This document shows, piece after piece, positions 1 to 8,072 of a stretch of DNA of 64,000 nucleotides. Numbering within the stretch: position 1 is the first letter of the stretch; every line of letters starts with the position of its first letter. Under the pieces are notes generated by a model. It did no database searches, was not told the origin of the DNA, and saw only the letters and a list, made by a program, of their open reading frames with translations. The stretch is from positions 62,001 through 126,000 of the forward strand of contig NZ_PVNH01000014.1 of assembly GCF_003001955.1 (NCBI RefSeq). Direction: 5' to 3'. This DNA is from Prauserella shujinwangii (GTDB lineage: Bacteria > Actinomycetota > Actinomycetes > Mycobacteriales > Pseudonocardiaceae). Both the position numbers and the translations under genes were made by a program.

Positions 1-21
1 TGCCCGGCGGCCGTGTCCGCC

Positions 22-71
22 AGCTGTGACGCCGTGTCCGCGCCGCACGGCGCGGACACGGCGTCACAGCT
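22..71. repeat. Perfect 23-bp stem hairpin in a GCGGACACGG-rich intergenic repeat
   Basis: Bases 22-44 and 49-71 are exact reverse complements around a 4-base GCAC loop. The arm begins AGCTGTGACGCCGTGTCC. The GCGGACACGG core recurs at about 52, 73 and 94, so this is a short repeat cluster, not just a hairpin. It lies just past the stop of the leftward hrpB gene, where it could act as a terminator or be an intergenic repeat element. There is no T-tract after the stem. Confidence 0.7.
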
Positions 72-106
72 CGCGGACACGGTGTCGCGGTCGGCGGACA
101 CGGTGG

Positions 107-2533
107 TCAGCGGCGCCGGGTACCCCGCACGGGCTCGGCGGTCAGCGGGTCCTCCGGCCACGGGTGCTTGGGATAGCGGCCGCGCAGCTCGGCCCGCACC
201 CCGGGATACCCGTTGCGCCAGAACGACTCCAGATCGGAGGTCACCGCGGCGGGCCGCCCGGCGGGCGACAGCAGATGCAGCACCACCGGCACCCGGCCGC
301 CTGCCACCCGCGGCGTCGCCCGCCAGCCGAACGTCTCCTGCAGCTTCACCGCGAGCACCGGTTCCGGGCCCGAGTAGTCCACGCGGATCCGGGAGCCGGT
401 GGGCACCTCGATCCGGTCGGGAGCCAGGTCGTCCAGCCGGGCGGCCTCGGGCCACGGCAGCAGCCGCCGCAGCGCCGCCGCCGTGTCGACGCGCGCCAGG
501 TCCGCGCGGCGCCGCGCCGAGGACAGTTCCGGCTCCAGCCAGTCGTCCACCCTGGACAGCAACGCGTCGTCGGTGACGTCCGGCCACGGTGGCCCGAGCC
601 GCCGGTGCAGGAACGCGACCCGCTCCCGCAGCCGCCGCGCCGCATCCGGCCACTCCAGCAGCCCCAGCCCGTCCCGGCGCAGCCCCGTCCGCAGCGCCGC
701 CCGCACCCGCGCCGGACCGGGATCGCGCAACGGCCGCTCCGCGAGCGTGATCGCCCCGAGCCTGCGCACCGAACGCGCCACGACGTCGCCGTCCGACCAG
801 GCCACCTCCTCGTCCTCGGCCAGCAGTTCGGGCGCGGCCCGCGTCGCGAGTTCCGCGTCGGCCCGCGCGGCCAGCCGGATCATGCCGTGGGCGCGGCCCG
901 GCTCGCGCGTCACCTCCGCCACGGCCAGCCACTCGGCGTCGCCGAGCCCACTGCCCGGCGGCAGCTCCGCGGCCGTGCCACCCGCCAGCAGGTACACCGG
1001 CGTGCCCGGCGCGCGGCGCCGCGCGAGCCGCTCCGGCTGCGCGAGCGCCACCACCAGGGCCGGGTCCGGGGTTCCCGCGCCGGTCACCAGCCGCGCCAGC
1101 CGGTCGGCCTCGCGCCGCCACCGGCGTGCTTCCGGGCCGGTCGCGGCGCGCATCCGGCGCAGCTCCGCCTCCAGGTCGCCGCTCGCCCCGCCCGAGTCGA
1201 GCAGCGCCACCACCTCGGCCGCCGCCGGGGCGCCGGTCTCGGCCGCGCCGTCCAGCAGCGCCCGCGCCAGCCGCGGATGCAGGCCCAGCGCCGCCATGCG
1301 CGCGCCTCGTTCGGTGACCCGGCCCGTGTCGTCGACGGCCCCGAGCGTCCGCAGCAGTGTCCTGCCCGCCGCCAGCGTCCCCTCGGGCGGCGGGTCCCAC
1401 CAGGTCAGGCCACTGCCGTCCGGTGTCGACCAGCAGGCCAGCTCCAGCGCGAGCCGCGCCAGCTCGGCGGTGCGGATCTCCGGCTCCGGGTAGGCGGGCA
1501 GGCTCGCGTGCTCGTGCCGCGGCCAGCAGCGGTAGGCCCGTCCGGGGCCCTCGCGCCCGGCCCGGCCCGCGCGCTGCTCGGCGACGGCCGCCGACACCCG
1601 CACCGTCGCCAGGCCCGGCAGCCCGCGCCGGTGGTCGACCCTCGGCACCCTGGCCAGTCCGGAGTCCACGACGGCGCGCACGCCGGGCACCGTCAGGCTC
1701 GACTCGGCCACCGCCGTCGCCAGCACCACCCGCCGGCGCGGGCCCGGGTTCAGCGCGGCGTCCTGCCGCGCGGCCGGGAGCCTGCCGTGCAACGGCAGCA
1801 CGTCCACGCCGGGTTCGCCGAGCCGCTCGGCCACCCGGGCGATCTCCCCCGCGCCGGGCAGGAACGCGAGCACGTCACCGTCCGTCTCGGACAGTGCGGT
1901 GTGGATGGCCCTGGTGACGCAGGACTCGATCCGCTCGGCACGCGCGGGAGCGACGTGCACGACGTCCACCGGGTGGGTCCTGGCATGCGCGGTGACGACC
2001 GGTGCGGGACCGCCGTCGCCGAGCAGCGTGGCGAGCCGTTCGGCGGCCACCGTCGCCGAGGCCGCCAGCACGCGCAGGTCGTCCCGCAACCCACCGCGCA
2101 CGTCGAGCAGCAGCGCCAGCAGGAGATCGGCGTCCAGCTGCCGTTCGTGGCACTCGTCGAGCAGCACCACGGACACGCCGGGCAGCTCCGGATCGCCCTG
2201 CAGCCTGCGGACCAGCAGCCCGGACGTGACCACCTCGATGCGGGTGCGCGCGGAGACCACCGACTCGCCCCGCACCGAGTAGCCGACGGTGCCGCCGACC
2301 GGCTCGCCGAGCAGGCCGGCCATGCGGGCCGCCGCGGCCCTGGCCGCGAGGCGGCGGGGCTCGGCCACCACGATCCGGCCGGGGAACTCCTCCGCCAGAG
2401 CCAGGGGGACGAGGGTGGTCTTGCCGGTGCCGGGCGGGGCGTGCAGCACGGCGGTGCCGTGGCCGGCCAGGGCGCGGGCGACGTCGCCGAGCACCGCGCG
2501 GACCGGCAGGTCGGGCAGCTCGGGCCGGGTCAC
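107..2533 (-). CDS. hrpB: ATP-dependent helicase HrpB
   Basis: An 808-residue DEAH-type superfamily 2 helicase, close to the usual HrpB length. Walker A is APPGTGKTT at residues 32-40. The Walker B box reads DECHE (126-130), the DECH variant typical of HrpB. A SASAT-like motif III (LAASAT) and a motif VI region with QRAGRAGR follow. The C-terminal third matches the HrpB-specific region (ESFWRNGYPGVRAELRGRYPKHPWPEDP). HrpB proteins are presumed RNA helicases, but their actinobacterial substrate is unknown. The start is GTG at 2533, whose GTGA overlaps the stop of the upstream lipoprotein gene by 4 bases, suggesting translational coupling. A longer frame upstream exists but reads through the lipoprotein gene antisense to its codon usage. 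Confidence 0.93.
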   Translation of the reverse strand: MTRPELPDLPVRAVLGDVARALAGHGTAVLHAPPGTGKTTLVPLALAEEFPGRIVVAEPRRLAARAAAARMAGLLGEPVGGTVGYSVRGESVVSARTRIEVVTSGLLVRRLQGDPELPGVSVVLLDECHERQLDADLLLALLLDVRGGLRDDLRVLAASATVAAERLATLLGDGGPAPVVTAHARTHPVDVVHVAPARAERIESCVTRAIHTALSETDGDVLAFLPGAGEIARVAERLGEPGVDVLPLHGRLPAARQDAALNPGPRRRVVLATAVAESSLTVPGVRAVVDSGLARVPRVDHRRGLPGLATVRVSAAVAEQRAGRAGREGPGRAYRCWPRHEHASLPAYPEPEIRTAELARLALELACWSTPDGSGLTWWDPPPEGTLAAGRTLLRTLGAVDDTGRVTERGARMAALGLHPRLARALLDGAAETGAPAAAEVVALLDSGGASGDLEAELRRMRAATGPEARRWRREADRLARLVTGAGTPDPALVVALAQPERLARRRAPGTPVYLLAGGTAAELPPGSGLGDAEWLAVAEVTREPGRAHGMIRLAARADAELATRAAPELLAEDEEVAWSDGDVVARSVRRLGAITLAERPLRDPGPARVRAALRTGLRRDGLGLLEWPDAARRLRERVAFLHRRLGPPWPDVTDDALLSRVDDWLEPELSSARRRADLARVDTAAALRRLLPWPEAARLDDLAPDRIEVPTGSRIRVDYSGPEPVLAVKLQETFGWRATPRVAGGRVPVVLHLLSPAGRPAAVTSDLESFWRNGYPGVRAELRGRYPKHPWPEDPLTAEPVRGTRRR

Positions 2534-3366
2534 CGCTCCGTGACCTCCGGCGGCTCCGGCAGCGGGTACCCGGAGGGACCGAGGTTGCGTTCGAGGGACT
2601 CGCGCCACCTGCCCGATTCGATCATCCGCTCGATCGCCGCGGCGACGGCGGCCTGGCCGTCGGTGTCGCCCTTGCGCAGGCCGACGCCGTAGCGCTCGGT
2701 GGAGAACGGCTCGCCGACCAGGCGCAGCAGCTCCGGGTTCTGCGCCGCGAACCCGGCGAGGATGGCGGCGTCGGTGGTGACGGCGTCCACCTGGCCCGCG
2801 AGCAGCGCGGTGACGCAGTCGGAGTTGCGCGGGTACTCGACCAGCTCGAGGGTCCGCGCGAAGCGCTCCTTGACCTGCGCGGCCGACGTCGAGCCGGTCA
2901 CCGAGCACAGCCGCTTGCCGCTGAGCGCCTCCGGGCCGTCGATCTCGGTGGCCGACGCACGGACCAGCAGGTCCTGTCCGGTCACGAAGTAGGGGCCGGC
3001 GAACGACACCGTCTCCTTGCGTTCCTCGGTGATCGAGTACGCGGCCACCACCAGGTCGACCGCACCCGAGGACAGGTCCGACTCCCGCTGCGCCGGGGTG
3101 GTCTCGCGCCAGGTGATGTCGTCGGCTGCCACGCCCAGCTCGTCGGCGACGAACTCGGCGACGTCCACGTCGAACCCCACGAAGCGGCCGTCGATGGTGC
3201 GCTCGGACAGCCCGGGCTGGTCGAACCGGATGCCGATGGTCAGCGTGCCGGTCTCGTACGCCCTGGTGACCACGGAGTCCTCGGCGGCGTCCGGTGCGGA
3301 GCAGGCCGCGCTCAGGCAGGCCGCCGCGGCGGTGGCGACGGCTGTGACGAGCGTCGCGAGTCGCAC
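2530..3366 (-). CDS. Amino-acid-type ABC transporter substrate-binding lipoprotein
   Basis: A 278-residue extracytoplasmic binding protein of the SBP_bac_3 (glutamate/glutamine-binding) type. The N-terminus has a hydrophobic stretch and a lipobox-like AACSAP around residue 22, so it is probably lipid-anchored. Family features include the GTLTIGIRFDQPGL opening strand, GFDVDVAEFVADELGV and AGPYFVTGQDLLVR. The GTG start at 3366 has GAGGAG upstream. No permease or ATPase lies nearby, so this is an orphan receptor that would need a transporter encoded elsewhere. It overlaps hrpB by 4 bases in a two-gene unit with no obvious functional logic. Confidence 0.88.
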   Translation of the reverse strand: MRLATLVTAVATAAAACLSAACSAPDAAEDSVVTRAYETGTLTIGIRFDQPGLSERTIDGRFVGFDVDVAEFVADELGVAADDITWRETTPAQRESDLSSGAVDLVVAAYSITEERKETVSFAGPYFVTGQDLLVRASATEIDGPEALSGKRLCSVTGSTSAAQVKERFARTLELVEYPRNSDCVTALLAGQVDAVTTDAAILAGFAAQNPELLRLVGEPFSTERYGVGLRKGDTDGQAAVAAAIERMIESGRWRESLERNLGPSGYPLPEPPEVTER

Positions 3367-3401
3367 GGGCGTCTCCTCACCGAGTTCTCAGGGTCGGCCG
3401 A

Positions 3402-3407
3402 TAGCCT
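3402..3407 (+). promoter_or_regulatory. Putative -10 box (TAGCCT) for a leaderless transcript
   Basis: TAGCCT lies exactly six bases before the GTG start at 3414, and no ribosome-binding site is present. That spacing would put transcription initiation at the start codon. No convincing -35 box is visible. Confidence 0.5.
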
Positions 3408-3413
3408 AGGTGC

Positions 3414-3950
3414 GTGTCGCGTTCGCGCCGAGTGCTGCTCGCCGGCGCGGGCACGCTGGCCAGGTTCGGCCTGGCGGCGGTGTGGCTCGTGTCCGGCGGG
3501 ATGAAGCTCGCCGACCCGGGGCAGACGTATGTCGCGGTGCAGGCCTACGACGTGCTTCCGCACGGACTGGTCGGAGTGGTCGCCACCGCGATGCCGCTGC
3601 TGGAGGTCGCCCTCGGCCTGCTCCTGCTGCTCGGTGTGGCCACCAGGGCGGTCGCGGCGGTGTCGGTGCTGGTCCTGCTGGCGTTCGTCGCCGCGGTGGC
3701 GCAGTCCTGGGCGCGCGGGCTGAGCATCGACTGCGGTTGCTTCGGCGGGGGTGGCCAGGTGGCTCCCGGCGAGACGGCGTACCCGCAGGAGATCGCGCGG
3801 GACCTCGGCTTCCTGGTGCTGGCCGGGTGGTTGCTGGTGCGGCCGCGCACGCCGTTCTCGGTGGACAGCTGGCTCGGCCGGGACCGGCAGGACGTCACGA
3901 CGATCGAGGAAGGATCCGCCGGTGGGTGGAGCGGAGCGGACCGCGCGTAA
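3414..3950 (+). CDS. MauE/DoxX-like redox-associated membrane protein
   Basis: A 178-residue membrane protein with about four hydrophobic helices. A DCGCFG motif at residues 106-111 is characteristic of MauE-type members of the DoxX-like superfamily. MauE proteins are thought to recycle or supply extracytoplasmic thiol-disulfide oxidoreductases. Here the next gene encodes a membrane-anchored DsbA-like protein that starts inside this gene (29-base overlap), so the two very likely work together in oxidative folding of secreted proteins. The GTG start has no Shine-Dalgarno sequence and a TAGCCT six bases before it, consistent with leaderless translation. Confidence 0.87.
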   Translation: MSRSRRVLLAGAGTLARFGLAAVWLVSGGMKLADPGQTYVAVQAYDVLPHGLVGVVATAMPLLEVALGLLLLLGVATRAVAAVSVLVLLAFVAAVAQSWARGLSIDCGCFGGGGQVAPGETAYPQEIARDLGFLVLAGWLLVRPRTPFSVDSWLGRDRQDVTTIEEGSAGGWSGADRA

Positions 3951-4728
3951 GCGGCGCCAACAGCAGTTGACGGGCAAGCAGGCCGTCGCCAGGGCGCGGG
4001 GTGGTCCCGACCGGAAGAAGACCGCCGCCGTCATCGGCGTGGTGCTGCTGGTCGCGGCCGTCGTGATCGGCGGGGTGCTGTGGACCAACGCGTCGAAGAA
4101 CGCCACCGAGGGCCAGACCATCCCGACCGTCCAGCCCGCGAGCACGGACTACGAGGTGCGCCGGGACGGGCTGGTGGTGGTGTCCGGCAGCGCCGACGCG
4201 CCCACCACCATCGATGTCTACGCCGACTTCCTGTGCCCCGTGTGCGCCCAGTTCGAGCACAGCTACGGCGACGAGATCGAGCGGAAGGTGGCCGCGGGGG
4301 AGCTGCGGCTGCGCACGCACATGGTGCCGTTGCTGGTGGAGAAGTCGGACCCGCCGGGCTACTCGCTCGACGCGGCCAACGCGGCGCTGCTCGCCGCCGA
4401 CGCGGGCGAGTTCACCGCCTACCACGACAGCCTCTTCGCCCACCAGCCCGAGGAGGGCAAGCGCGGGTACGACAAGGAGCAGCTCATCCAGCTCGGCCGG
4501 GACCTGGGGATCGAGAGCCAGGAGTTCGCCGACGGGGTGCGCGAGGGCAGGTTCGACGACGAGCTGACCGCGGAGATGGAGCGCGTCGCGCAGGACCCGG
4601 CGCTGCAGCAGGACTTCGGCAACGGCCAGCGGGGCTTCGGCACCCCCACCGTGGTGGCGGACGGGCGGATCGTCGACTTCTCCGACCCGCAGTGGCTCGA
4701 CAAGCTCGTGAGTGAAAACCGTGGTTAG
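3922..4728 (+). CDS. Membrane-anchored DsbA-like thioredoxin-fold protein
   Basis: A 268-residue protein with a basic cytoplasmic N-terminus, one transmembrane helix (about 33-55) and a DsbA/thioredoxin_4 domain outside the membrane. The active site is CPVC (105-108, in ADFLCPVCAQF). The cis-proline loop is GTPT near the C-terminus. The probable role is a thiol-disulfide oxidoreductase partnered with the overlapping MauE-like protein. The GTG start at 3922 is chosen because GAGGAAGGA lies just upstream; the frame stays open further 5' inside the MauE gene. The last codons (KLVSENRG) and the TAG stop are encoded by an intergenic-type hairpin repeat, so the natural C-terminus may have been reset by repeat insertion. 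Confidence 0.88.
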   Translation: MGGAERTARKRRQQQLTGKQAVARARGGPDRKKTAAVIGVVLLVAAVVIGGVLWTNASKNATEGQTIPTVQPASTDYEVRRDGLVVVSGSADAPTTIDVYADFLCPVCAQFEHSYGDEIERKVAAGELRLRTHMVPLLVEKSDPPGYSLDAANAALLAADAGEFTAYHDSLFAHQPEEGKRGYDKEQLIQLGRDLGIESQEFADGVREGRFDDELTAEMERVAQDPALQQDFGNGQRGFGTPTVVADGRIVDFSDPQWLDKLVSENRG

Positions 4729-4750
4729 AACGACGGTTTTCACTCACGAG
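4705..4750. repeat. CTCGTGAGTG hairpin repeat, copy 1
   Basis: Perfect 18-bp inverted repeat (4705-4722 with 4733-4750) around a 10-base loop. The arm is CTCGTGAGTGAAAACCGT. The TAG stop of the DsbA-like gene lies in the loop. Two related copies occur at 42161 and 47879, sharing the arm ends and an interior AACGTGGTNAGAAC-like core. It could also stop transcription. Confidence 0.8.
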
Positions 4751-4798
4751 AGGTGACCCGCTGTTCTAGTCTGGCCTCCGGCTACGAGGAGGGGGCAC

Positions 4799-5140
4799 GT
4801 GGACGGGACACCGCACCGCGGATTCTGGGTCGACGAGGGCGCCTACGACAGCTACGCGCGGGCCATCGACCCGGTGGGCGACGACCTCGGCGCGGCGGGT
4901 GCGGCGCACGTCGCACCGCACGCCGAGCTCGCGGGCGACGGCTTCTCCGCGATGGGCACGGAGTCCGGGTTCGCCGGCGCGTACGCGACCCGGATGCGCG
5001 CCCTGTCCGAGCGGCTCGGCAGGCTGGGCGGCGACTGGCGGCAGATGGCCGACGCGGCCCGGCGCACCAGCGCCAACTACGCCGCGGTCGAGGCCGATCA
5101 GCAGACGACCGTCCACCGGCTCGGGGAGGGCCTGCGGTGA
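4799..5140 (+). CDS. EspC-like (type VII secretion target) small helical protein
   Basis: A 113-residue, mostly helical protein resembling EspC/T7SS_ESX_EspC-type secretion-associated proteins. Its C-terminal half reads as a long amphipathic helix ending in DWRQMADAARRTSANYAAVEADQQ. The GTG start at 4799 has GAGGAGGGGG upstream, and TAGTCT at 4767-4772 is a plausible -10 box. Its stop overlaps the GTG of the NlpC/P60 gene (GTGA). Type VII substrates are usually encoded in pairs near an EccC ATPase, but none of the secretion machinery is in this window. Export by an ESX system is therefore an inference from family and neighbours. Confidence 0.72.
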   Translation: MDGTPHRGFWVDEGAYDSYARAIDPVGDDLGAAGAAHVAPHAELAGDGFSAMGTESGFAGAYATRMRALSERLGRLGGDWRQMADAARRTSANYAAVEADQQTTVHRLGEGLR

Positions 5141-6255
5141 CCGTGGAGACCGAGCAGGTGCTGCGCAGCGGGCTCGACCTGCCCAACCGGTTCGCCGACA
5201 AGATGCGCACCGACGACGCCGCCATCGACGGCGCCGTGCGCGGCCAGGCCGCGCTGCGGACGTCCCTCGACGGCGCCGGGGCGGGGGCGGGGGCTCAGCG
5301 GCAGGCGCTCGCGGCACGGTCGTCCGGCAACGCCACCGACCTCGCGACCACCACCTCCGAGAGCCTGGAACGCGAGATCAGGGCACTGCTGGAGGAGAGC
5401 AGCCAGATCGAGACCGCGGTCGCGGACGCGGCCGAGGCGCTGCGGGTCGGCCGCATCGAGAACGACCGGGTCCGCGAGGAGATCATCCGCGAGATCACCT
5501 CGACGATGAAGGCCGTCGCCGCGGCGCGGATGACCCCGCCGGTGCCCTCCGGCGGGCAGGCCGCCGTGCGCGAGCTGATGGTGGCGCTGCAGCGGCGGAT
5601 CGCCGAGCTCACCGGGCAGGCCGCCGACCTCAGCGCCCGCACCCTGGGGACGCTGACCGACATCGCGGGACGGCTCGGTGGCTCGGAGGCGACCACCGCG
5701 AGCGCCGCGGGCGGCGGCACGCACGTCGCGACGTCGTTCAACAGCCAGGGTTCGGGCGGCTCCGGTGGCGGTGGCGGGGGAGCGCCGGGCGGGTACGGCG
5801 GCGGCGGTGCCGTGACGAAGCCGAGGCTCCCGGTCGCCATCCCGCCGCAGCCCGGCACCGGCGTGCAGATCAACCTGCCCAACGGCAAGACCGTCGAGGC
5901 GCCCAACGAGGTCGCGGCGAAGGCGGTGCGGGCCGCGATCTCGCAGCTCGGCGTGCCGTATGTGTGGGGCGGCACGCAGCGCGGGGTGGGGCTCGACTGC
6001 AGCGGGCTCACCATGACCTCGTACGGGGAGGCGGGCCTGGAGATCCCGCGGATCGCCAAGACACAGACGGTCGGCGCGGAGGTGCCGTCGATGGACCAGC
6101 TGCTGCCCGGCGACCTGGTGGTGTGGTCGGGACACGTCGCGATGGTGATCGGCGACGGGCTGATGATCGAGGCGGGCGACCCGGTGCAGATCGGGCCCAT
6201 CCGCACCAGCAACGCGGGCCAGCAGTTCATCGGCTTCTACCGTCCGACGGGTTAG
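5137..6255 (+). CDS. NlpC/P60 peptidoglycan endopeptidase with helical N-terminus
   Basis: A 372-residue protein. Residues 1-180 are predicted helical and charged (a coiled-coil-like region with LEREIRALLEESSQIETAVADAAEAL), resembling type VII-associated helical bundles. A Gly/Ser-rich linker covers about 190-225. The C-terminal NlpC/P60 domain spans about 260-372, with catalytic Cys288 in GLDCSGL and His333 in WSGHVAMVIG. It lacks a classical signal peptide, so export probably depends on the EspC-like protein encoded just upstream or on a type VII route. The GTG start at 5137 overlaps the previous stop. Likely role: cleavage of peptide stems in the cell wall. Confidence 0.85.
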   Translation: MTVETEQVLRSGLDLPNRFADKMRTDDAAIDGAVRGQAALRTSLDGAGAGAGAQRQALAARSSGNATDLATTTSESLEREIRALLEESSQIETAVADAAEALRVGRIENDRVREEIIREITSTMKAVAAARMTPPVPSGGQAAVRELMVALQRRIAELTGQAADLSARTLGTLTDIAGRLGGSEATTASAAGGGTHVATSFNSQGSGGSGGGGGGAPGGYGGGGAVTKPRLPVAIPPQPGTGVQINLPNGKTVEAPNEVAAKAVRAAISQLGVPYVWGGTQRGVGLDCSGLTMTSYGEAGLEIPRIAKTQTVGAEVPSMDQLLPGDLVVWSGHVAMVIGDGLMIEAGDPVQIGPIRTSNAGQQFIGFYRPTG

Positions 6256-6265
6256 CGGAGGCACC

Positions 6266-6661
6266 GTGACCGAGTTCGACGTCGACCAGGAGGCCGGCAG
6301 AGTCCGCGAGCAGGTGGACCGGACGGCCGAGCAGGCGCGCGAGCGGTTCGCCAGGGCCGGGAGCGTCACCGGCCGCGCGGAGTCCGCGGACGGCGCGATC
6401 CGGGTGGAGGTGGCACCCGGTGGCCTGCTCACCGACGTGCGGTTGACCTCCGCGGCGCTGCGCGGCGGCTCCGAGGCCGTCGCGCGGCAGATCGTGGAGC
6501 TCGCGGACCGGGCGACCCGGCGGGCGGGCGACCGGATGTACCGGGCGCTGGCCCCGGTGCTCGGCCCGGAAGGCGAGACGCACCTCACCCGGCTGGGTTA
6601 CGAACCGCTGCCGGACGACGACGAGGACGACGTGGCGCCGTTCCGGCTCGGAGGTCGCTGA
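6266..6661 (+). CDS. YbaB/EbfC family protein (first copy)
   Basis: A 131-residue protein with the YbaB/EbfC pattern: a helical N-terminus (EAGRVREQVDRTAEQARERFARA), a short beta section (IRVEVAPGGLLTDVRLTSAAL) and a C-terminal helix. The GTG start at 6266 is ten bases after the NlpC/P60 stop, with GGAGG nearby. Divergent YbaB-like proteins are often found next to EspC-like and WXG100-like genes in actinobacteria, where they may act as small nucleoid-binding or chaperone-like partners; their role there is not established. It has an acidic tail (DDDEDD). Confidence 0.72.
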   Translation: MTEFDVDQEAGRVREQVDRTAEQARERFARAGSVTGRAESADGAIRVEVAPGGLLTDVRLTSAALRGGSEAVARQIVELADRATRRAGDRMYRALAPVLGPEGETHLTRLGYEPLPDDDEDDVAPFRLGGR

Positions 6662-6663
6662 CG

Positions 6664-7173
6664 GTGGTCGACGAGGTACCGCTCGAACGGAGCACCCGAC
6701 AGCTCATCGAGGAGGCCCGCGCACGCCAGGACGCGCTCGCCCGCGTCGACGAGCTGATGGCGCAGGCGACCGGGACGGCCCACGACGTGGACGGCACGAT
6801 GGAGCTGACCGTCGACGCGCGCGGCAAGCTGCTGCGCCTGTGGCTCGCGCCCGCCGCCCTGAACTACGGTCCGGACCGGCTCGGCGCCCTGATCGTCGAG
6901 GTGGCGCAGGTCGCCTTCCGCGAGGCGACGCAGGAAAGCTACAACCGGGTGGCGTTGCTGCTCGGCGAGGACATGACCTACCTGGTCGAGCAGCTCTCCG
7001 GCATGCCGGCACCGGCGCGTGACCCGCACGCCGACACCGGCCTCACCGTCGAGGAGTTCCAGCGCAGGCGCGAGCAGCGCCTCGGCAGGCCCGCCGCCTC
7101 GCGCCGGCCACCGGACCCCGCCGACGACGACCTGGACTCGTTCGACCCGGCGACCCTCCGCTCCGACCGCTGA
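6664..7173 (+). CDS. YbaB/EbfC family protein (second copy)
   Basis: A 169-residue relative of the preceding gene, starting with GTG two bases after its stop, so the two are surely co-transcribed. The core (MELTVDARGKLLRLWLAPAALNYGPDRLGALIVEVAQVAFREA) follows the YbaB strand-helix pattern. A long charged, proline-rich tail (about residues 115-169) may be disordered. Two different YbaB-like subunits in tandem suggest a heteromeric complex, which is inference. It ends the EspC-NlpC-YbaB-YbaB unit. Confidence 0.7.
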   Translation: MVDEVPLERSTRQLIEEARARQDALARVDELMAQATGTAHDVDGTMELTVDARGKLLRLWLAPAALNYGPDRLGALIVEVAQVAFREATQESYNRVALLLGEDMTYLVEQLSGMPAPARDPHADTGLTVEEFQRRREQRLGRPAASRRPPDPADDDLDSFDPATLRSDR

Positions 7174-7243
7174 CCCCCTCCGTGGGCGCACGGTGCGGTC
7201 GGGTACAGTGGTCCCCACGAGATGCGGAGTTCGCTCCGCGCCC

Positions 7244-7319
7244 GGGGCTATGGCGCAGCTGGTAGCGCACCTCACTGGCAGTGAGGGGGTCAGGGGTTCG
7301 AGTCCCCTTAGCTCCACCA
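7244..7319 (+). tRNA. tRNA-Ala (GGC)
   Basis: A full cloverleaf can be drawn. The acceptor stem GGGGCTA pairs with TAGCTCC (one G-T pair). The D arm is GCGCAGCTGGTAGCGC, the anticodon arm is CCTCA-CTGGCAG-TGAGG with anticodon GGC at 7277-7279, and the T arm is AGGGGTTCGAGTCCCCT. A and an encoded CCA end follow. A TACAGT -10-like box lies at about 7204. No integrase or duplicated 3' end is visible, so it is not an occupied integration site within this window. Confidence 0.96.
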
Positions 7320-7372
7320 AAGAATGTTCAGGATGACCCTGACTGTGTGGTAACCCTGAGTACGAGGGCGAG

Positions 7373-7410
7373 AGGCCACCCGCCGGGCGGGTGGCCTGTT
7401 TGTTGTTCTG
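7373..7410 (+). terminator. Rho-independent terminator after tRNA-Ala
   Basis: A 10-bp perfect stem (AGGCCACCCG with CGGGTGGCCT) around a 5-base loop, followed by the T-rich run GTTTGTTGTTCT. It lies 54 bases after the tRNA. Confidence 0.85.
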
Positions 7411-7524
7411 CCTGGGCAGCCCGCGCTCGTCTGATCGCCGTGCCGGGCGAGGCCGGGCGTGGCTCGGCCGGACGCCGCCTTCCATGCCGCCGTGCTGCCT
7501 CGACGTCGCCACGGCCTTCTTCCA

Positions 7525-7548
7525 CGCTATTCCAGCGCTAGAATAGCG
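7525..7548. promoter_or_regulatory. Operator-like inverted repeat overlapping the padR -10 box
   Basis: CGCTATTC (7525-7532) and GAATAGCG (7541-7548) form an 8-8-8 inverted repeat. TAGAAT at 7539-7544 sits inside it, six bases before the GTG start of padR. This is a leaderless arrangement with the operator on the -10 box, as expected for PadR autorepression. Confidence 0.65.
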
Positions 7549-7550
7549 CC

Positions 7551-8072
7551 GTGGAGCTGACTCCGGCCGAGCTGACCGTGCTCGGGCTGATCGTCGAACG
7601 GCCGCAGCACGGCTACGACCTGGAGCAGGTGATCGAGCAGCGTGGTGTCCGGCAGTGGACCGACATCGGGTTCTCCTCCATCTACTACCTGCTCACCAAG
7701 CTGGAGAAGCGCGGCCTGCTGCATGTGCCGCGAGCGCCGGAGGCCGCGAAGTCCCGCCGCGTCTTCCACGCGACCGCGCGGGGCCGTGCGGTCGCGGCGC
7801 GCGCCGCGCTGGACGTCATCGCCGAGCCGCGTCCGGTGCCGAACCCGCTGCTGGTCGGCGTCGCCAACCTCTCCTTGCTGTCCGATGAGGCCTACGCGCG
7901 GGCGTTGCGCGCCCGGCTGGGGCGGATCGAGGAGCGGATCGCCGCCGTCCGCGCGGCGCGGCGGGCGCAGGCTTCCCTGCCTGCACCGGCGCGTGAGGTG
8001 TTTTCGTACTCGCTGAGCCTCCTGGAGGCGGAAAGGCAGTGGCTCGCGGACCGAGCCCAGGTGGCCCGATGA
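7551..8072 (+). CDS. PadR family transcriptional regulator
   Basis: A 173-residue PadR protein. The N-terminal winged helix (ELTVLGLIVERPQHGYDLEQVIEQ, then SSIYYLLTKLEKRGLL) is followed by the helical C-terminal dimerisation domain of the Vir_act_alpha_C type. The GTG start lacks a Shine-Dalgarno sequence but lies six bases after TAGAAT. An inverted repeat over that -10 box suggests autorepression. The stop overlaps the ATG of the GyrI-like gene (ATGA), so the two form an operon. The inducer may be the ligand sensed by the GyrI-like partner. Confidence 0.9.
   Translation: MELTPAELTVLGLIVERPQHGYDLEQVIEQRGVRQWTDIGFSSIYYLLTKLEKRGLLHVPRAPEAAKSRRVFHATARGRAVAARAALDVIAEPRPVPNPLLVGVANLSLLSDEAYARALRARLGRIEERIAAVRAARRAQASLPAPAREVFSYSLSLLEAERQWLADRAQVAR

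Noticed and set aside
26-2692. Very long plus-strand open frame (888 codons) across the hrpB region
   Set aside because: It is the antisense shadow of hrpB. Its product is a low-complexity Arg/Pro/Gln-rich string, while the minus strand encodes a full helicase with all motifs.
4799-7173. Complete ESX/type VII secretion locus
   Set aside because: Only EspC-like, NlpC/P60 and YbaB-like genes are present. EccB, EccC, EccD, MycP and a recognisable WXG100 pair are missing.
7244-7410. tRNA-Ala as an integration site of a mobile element
   Set aside because: No integrase, no repeated tRNA 3' end and no foreign-looking block follows. A normal terminator and an ordinary PadR operon come next.
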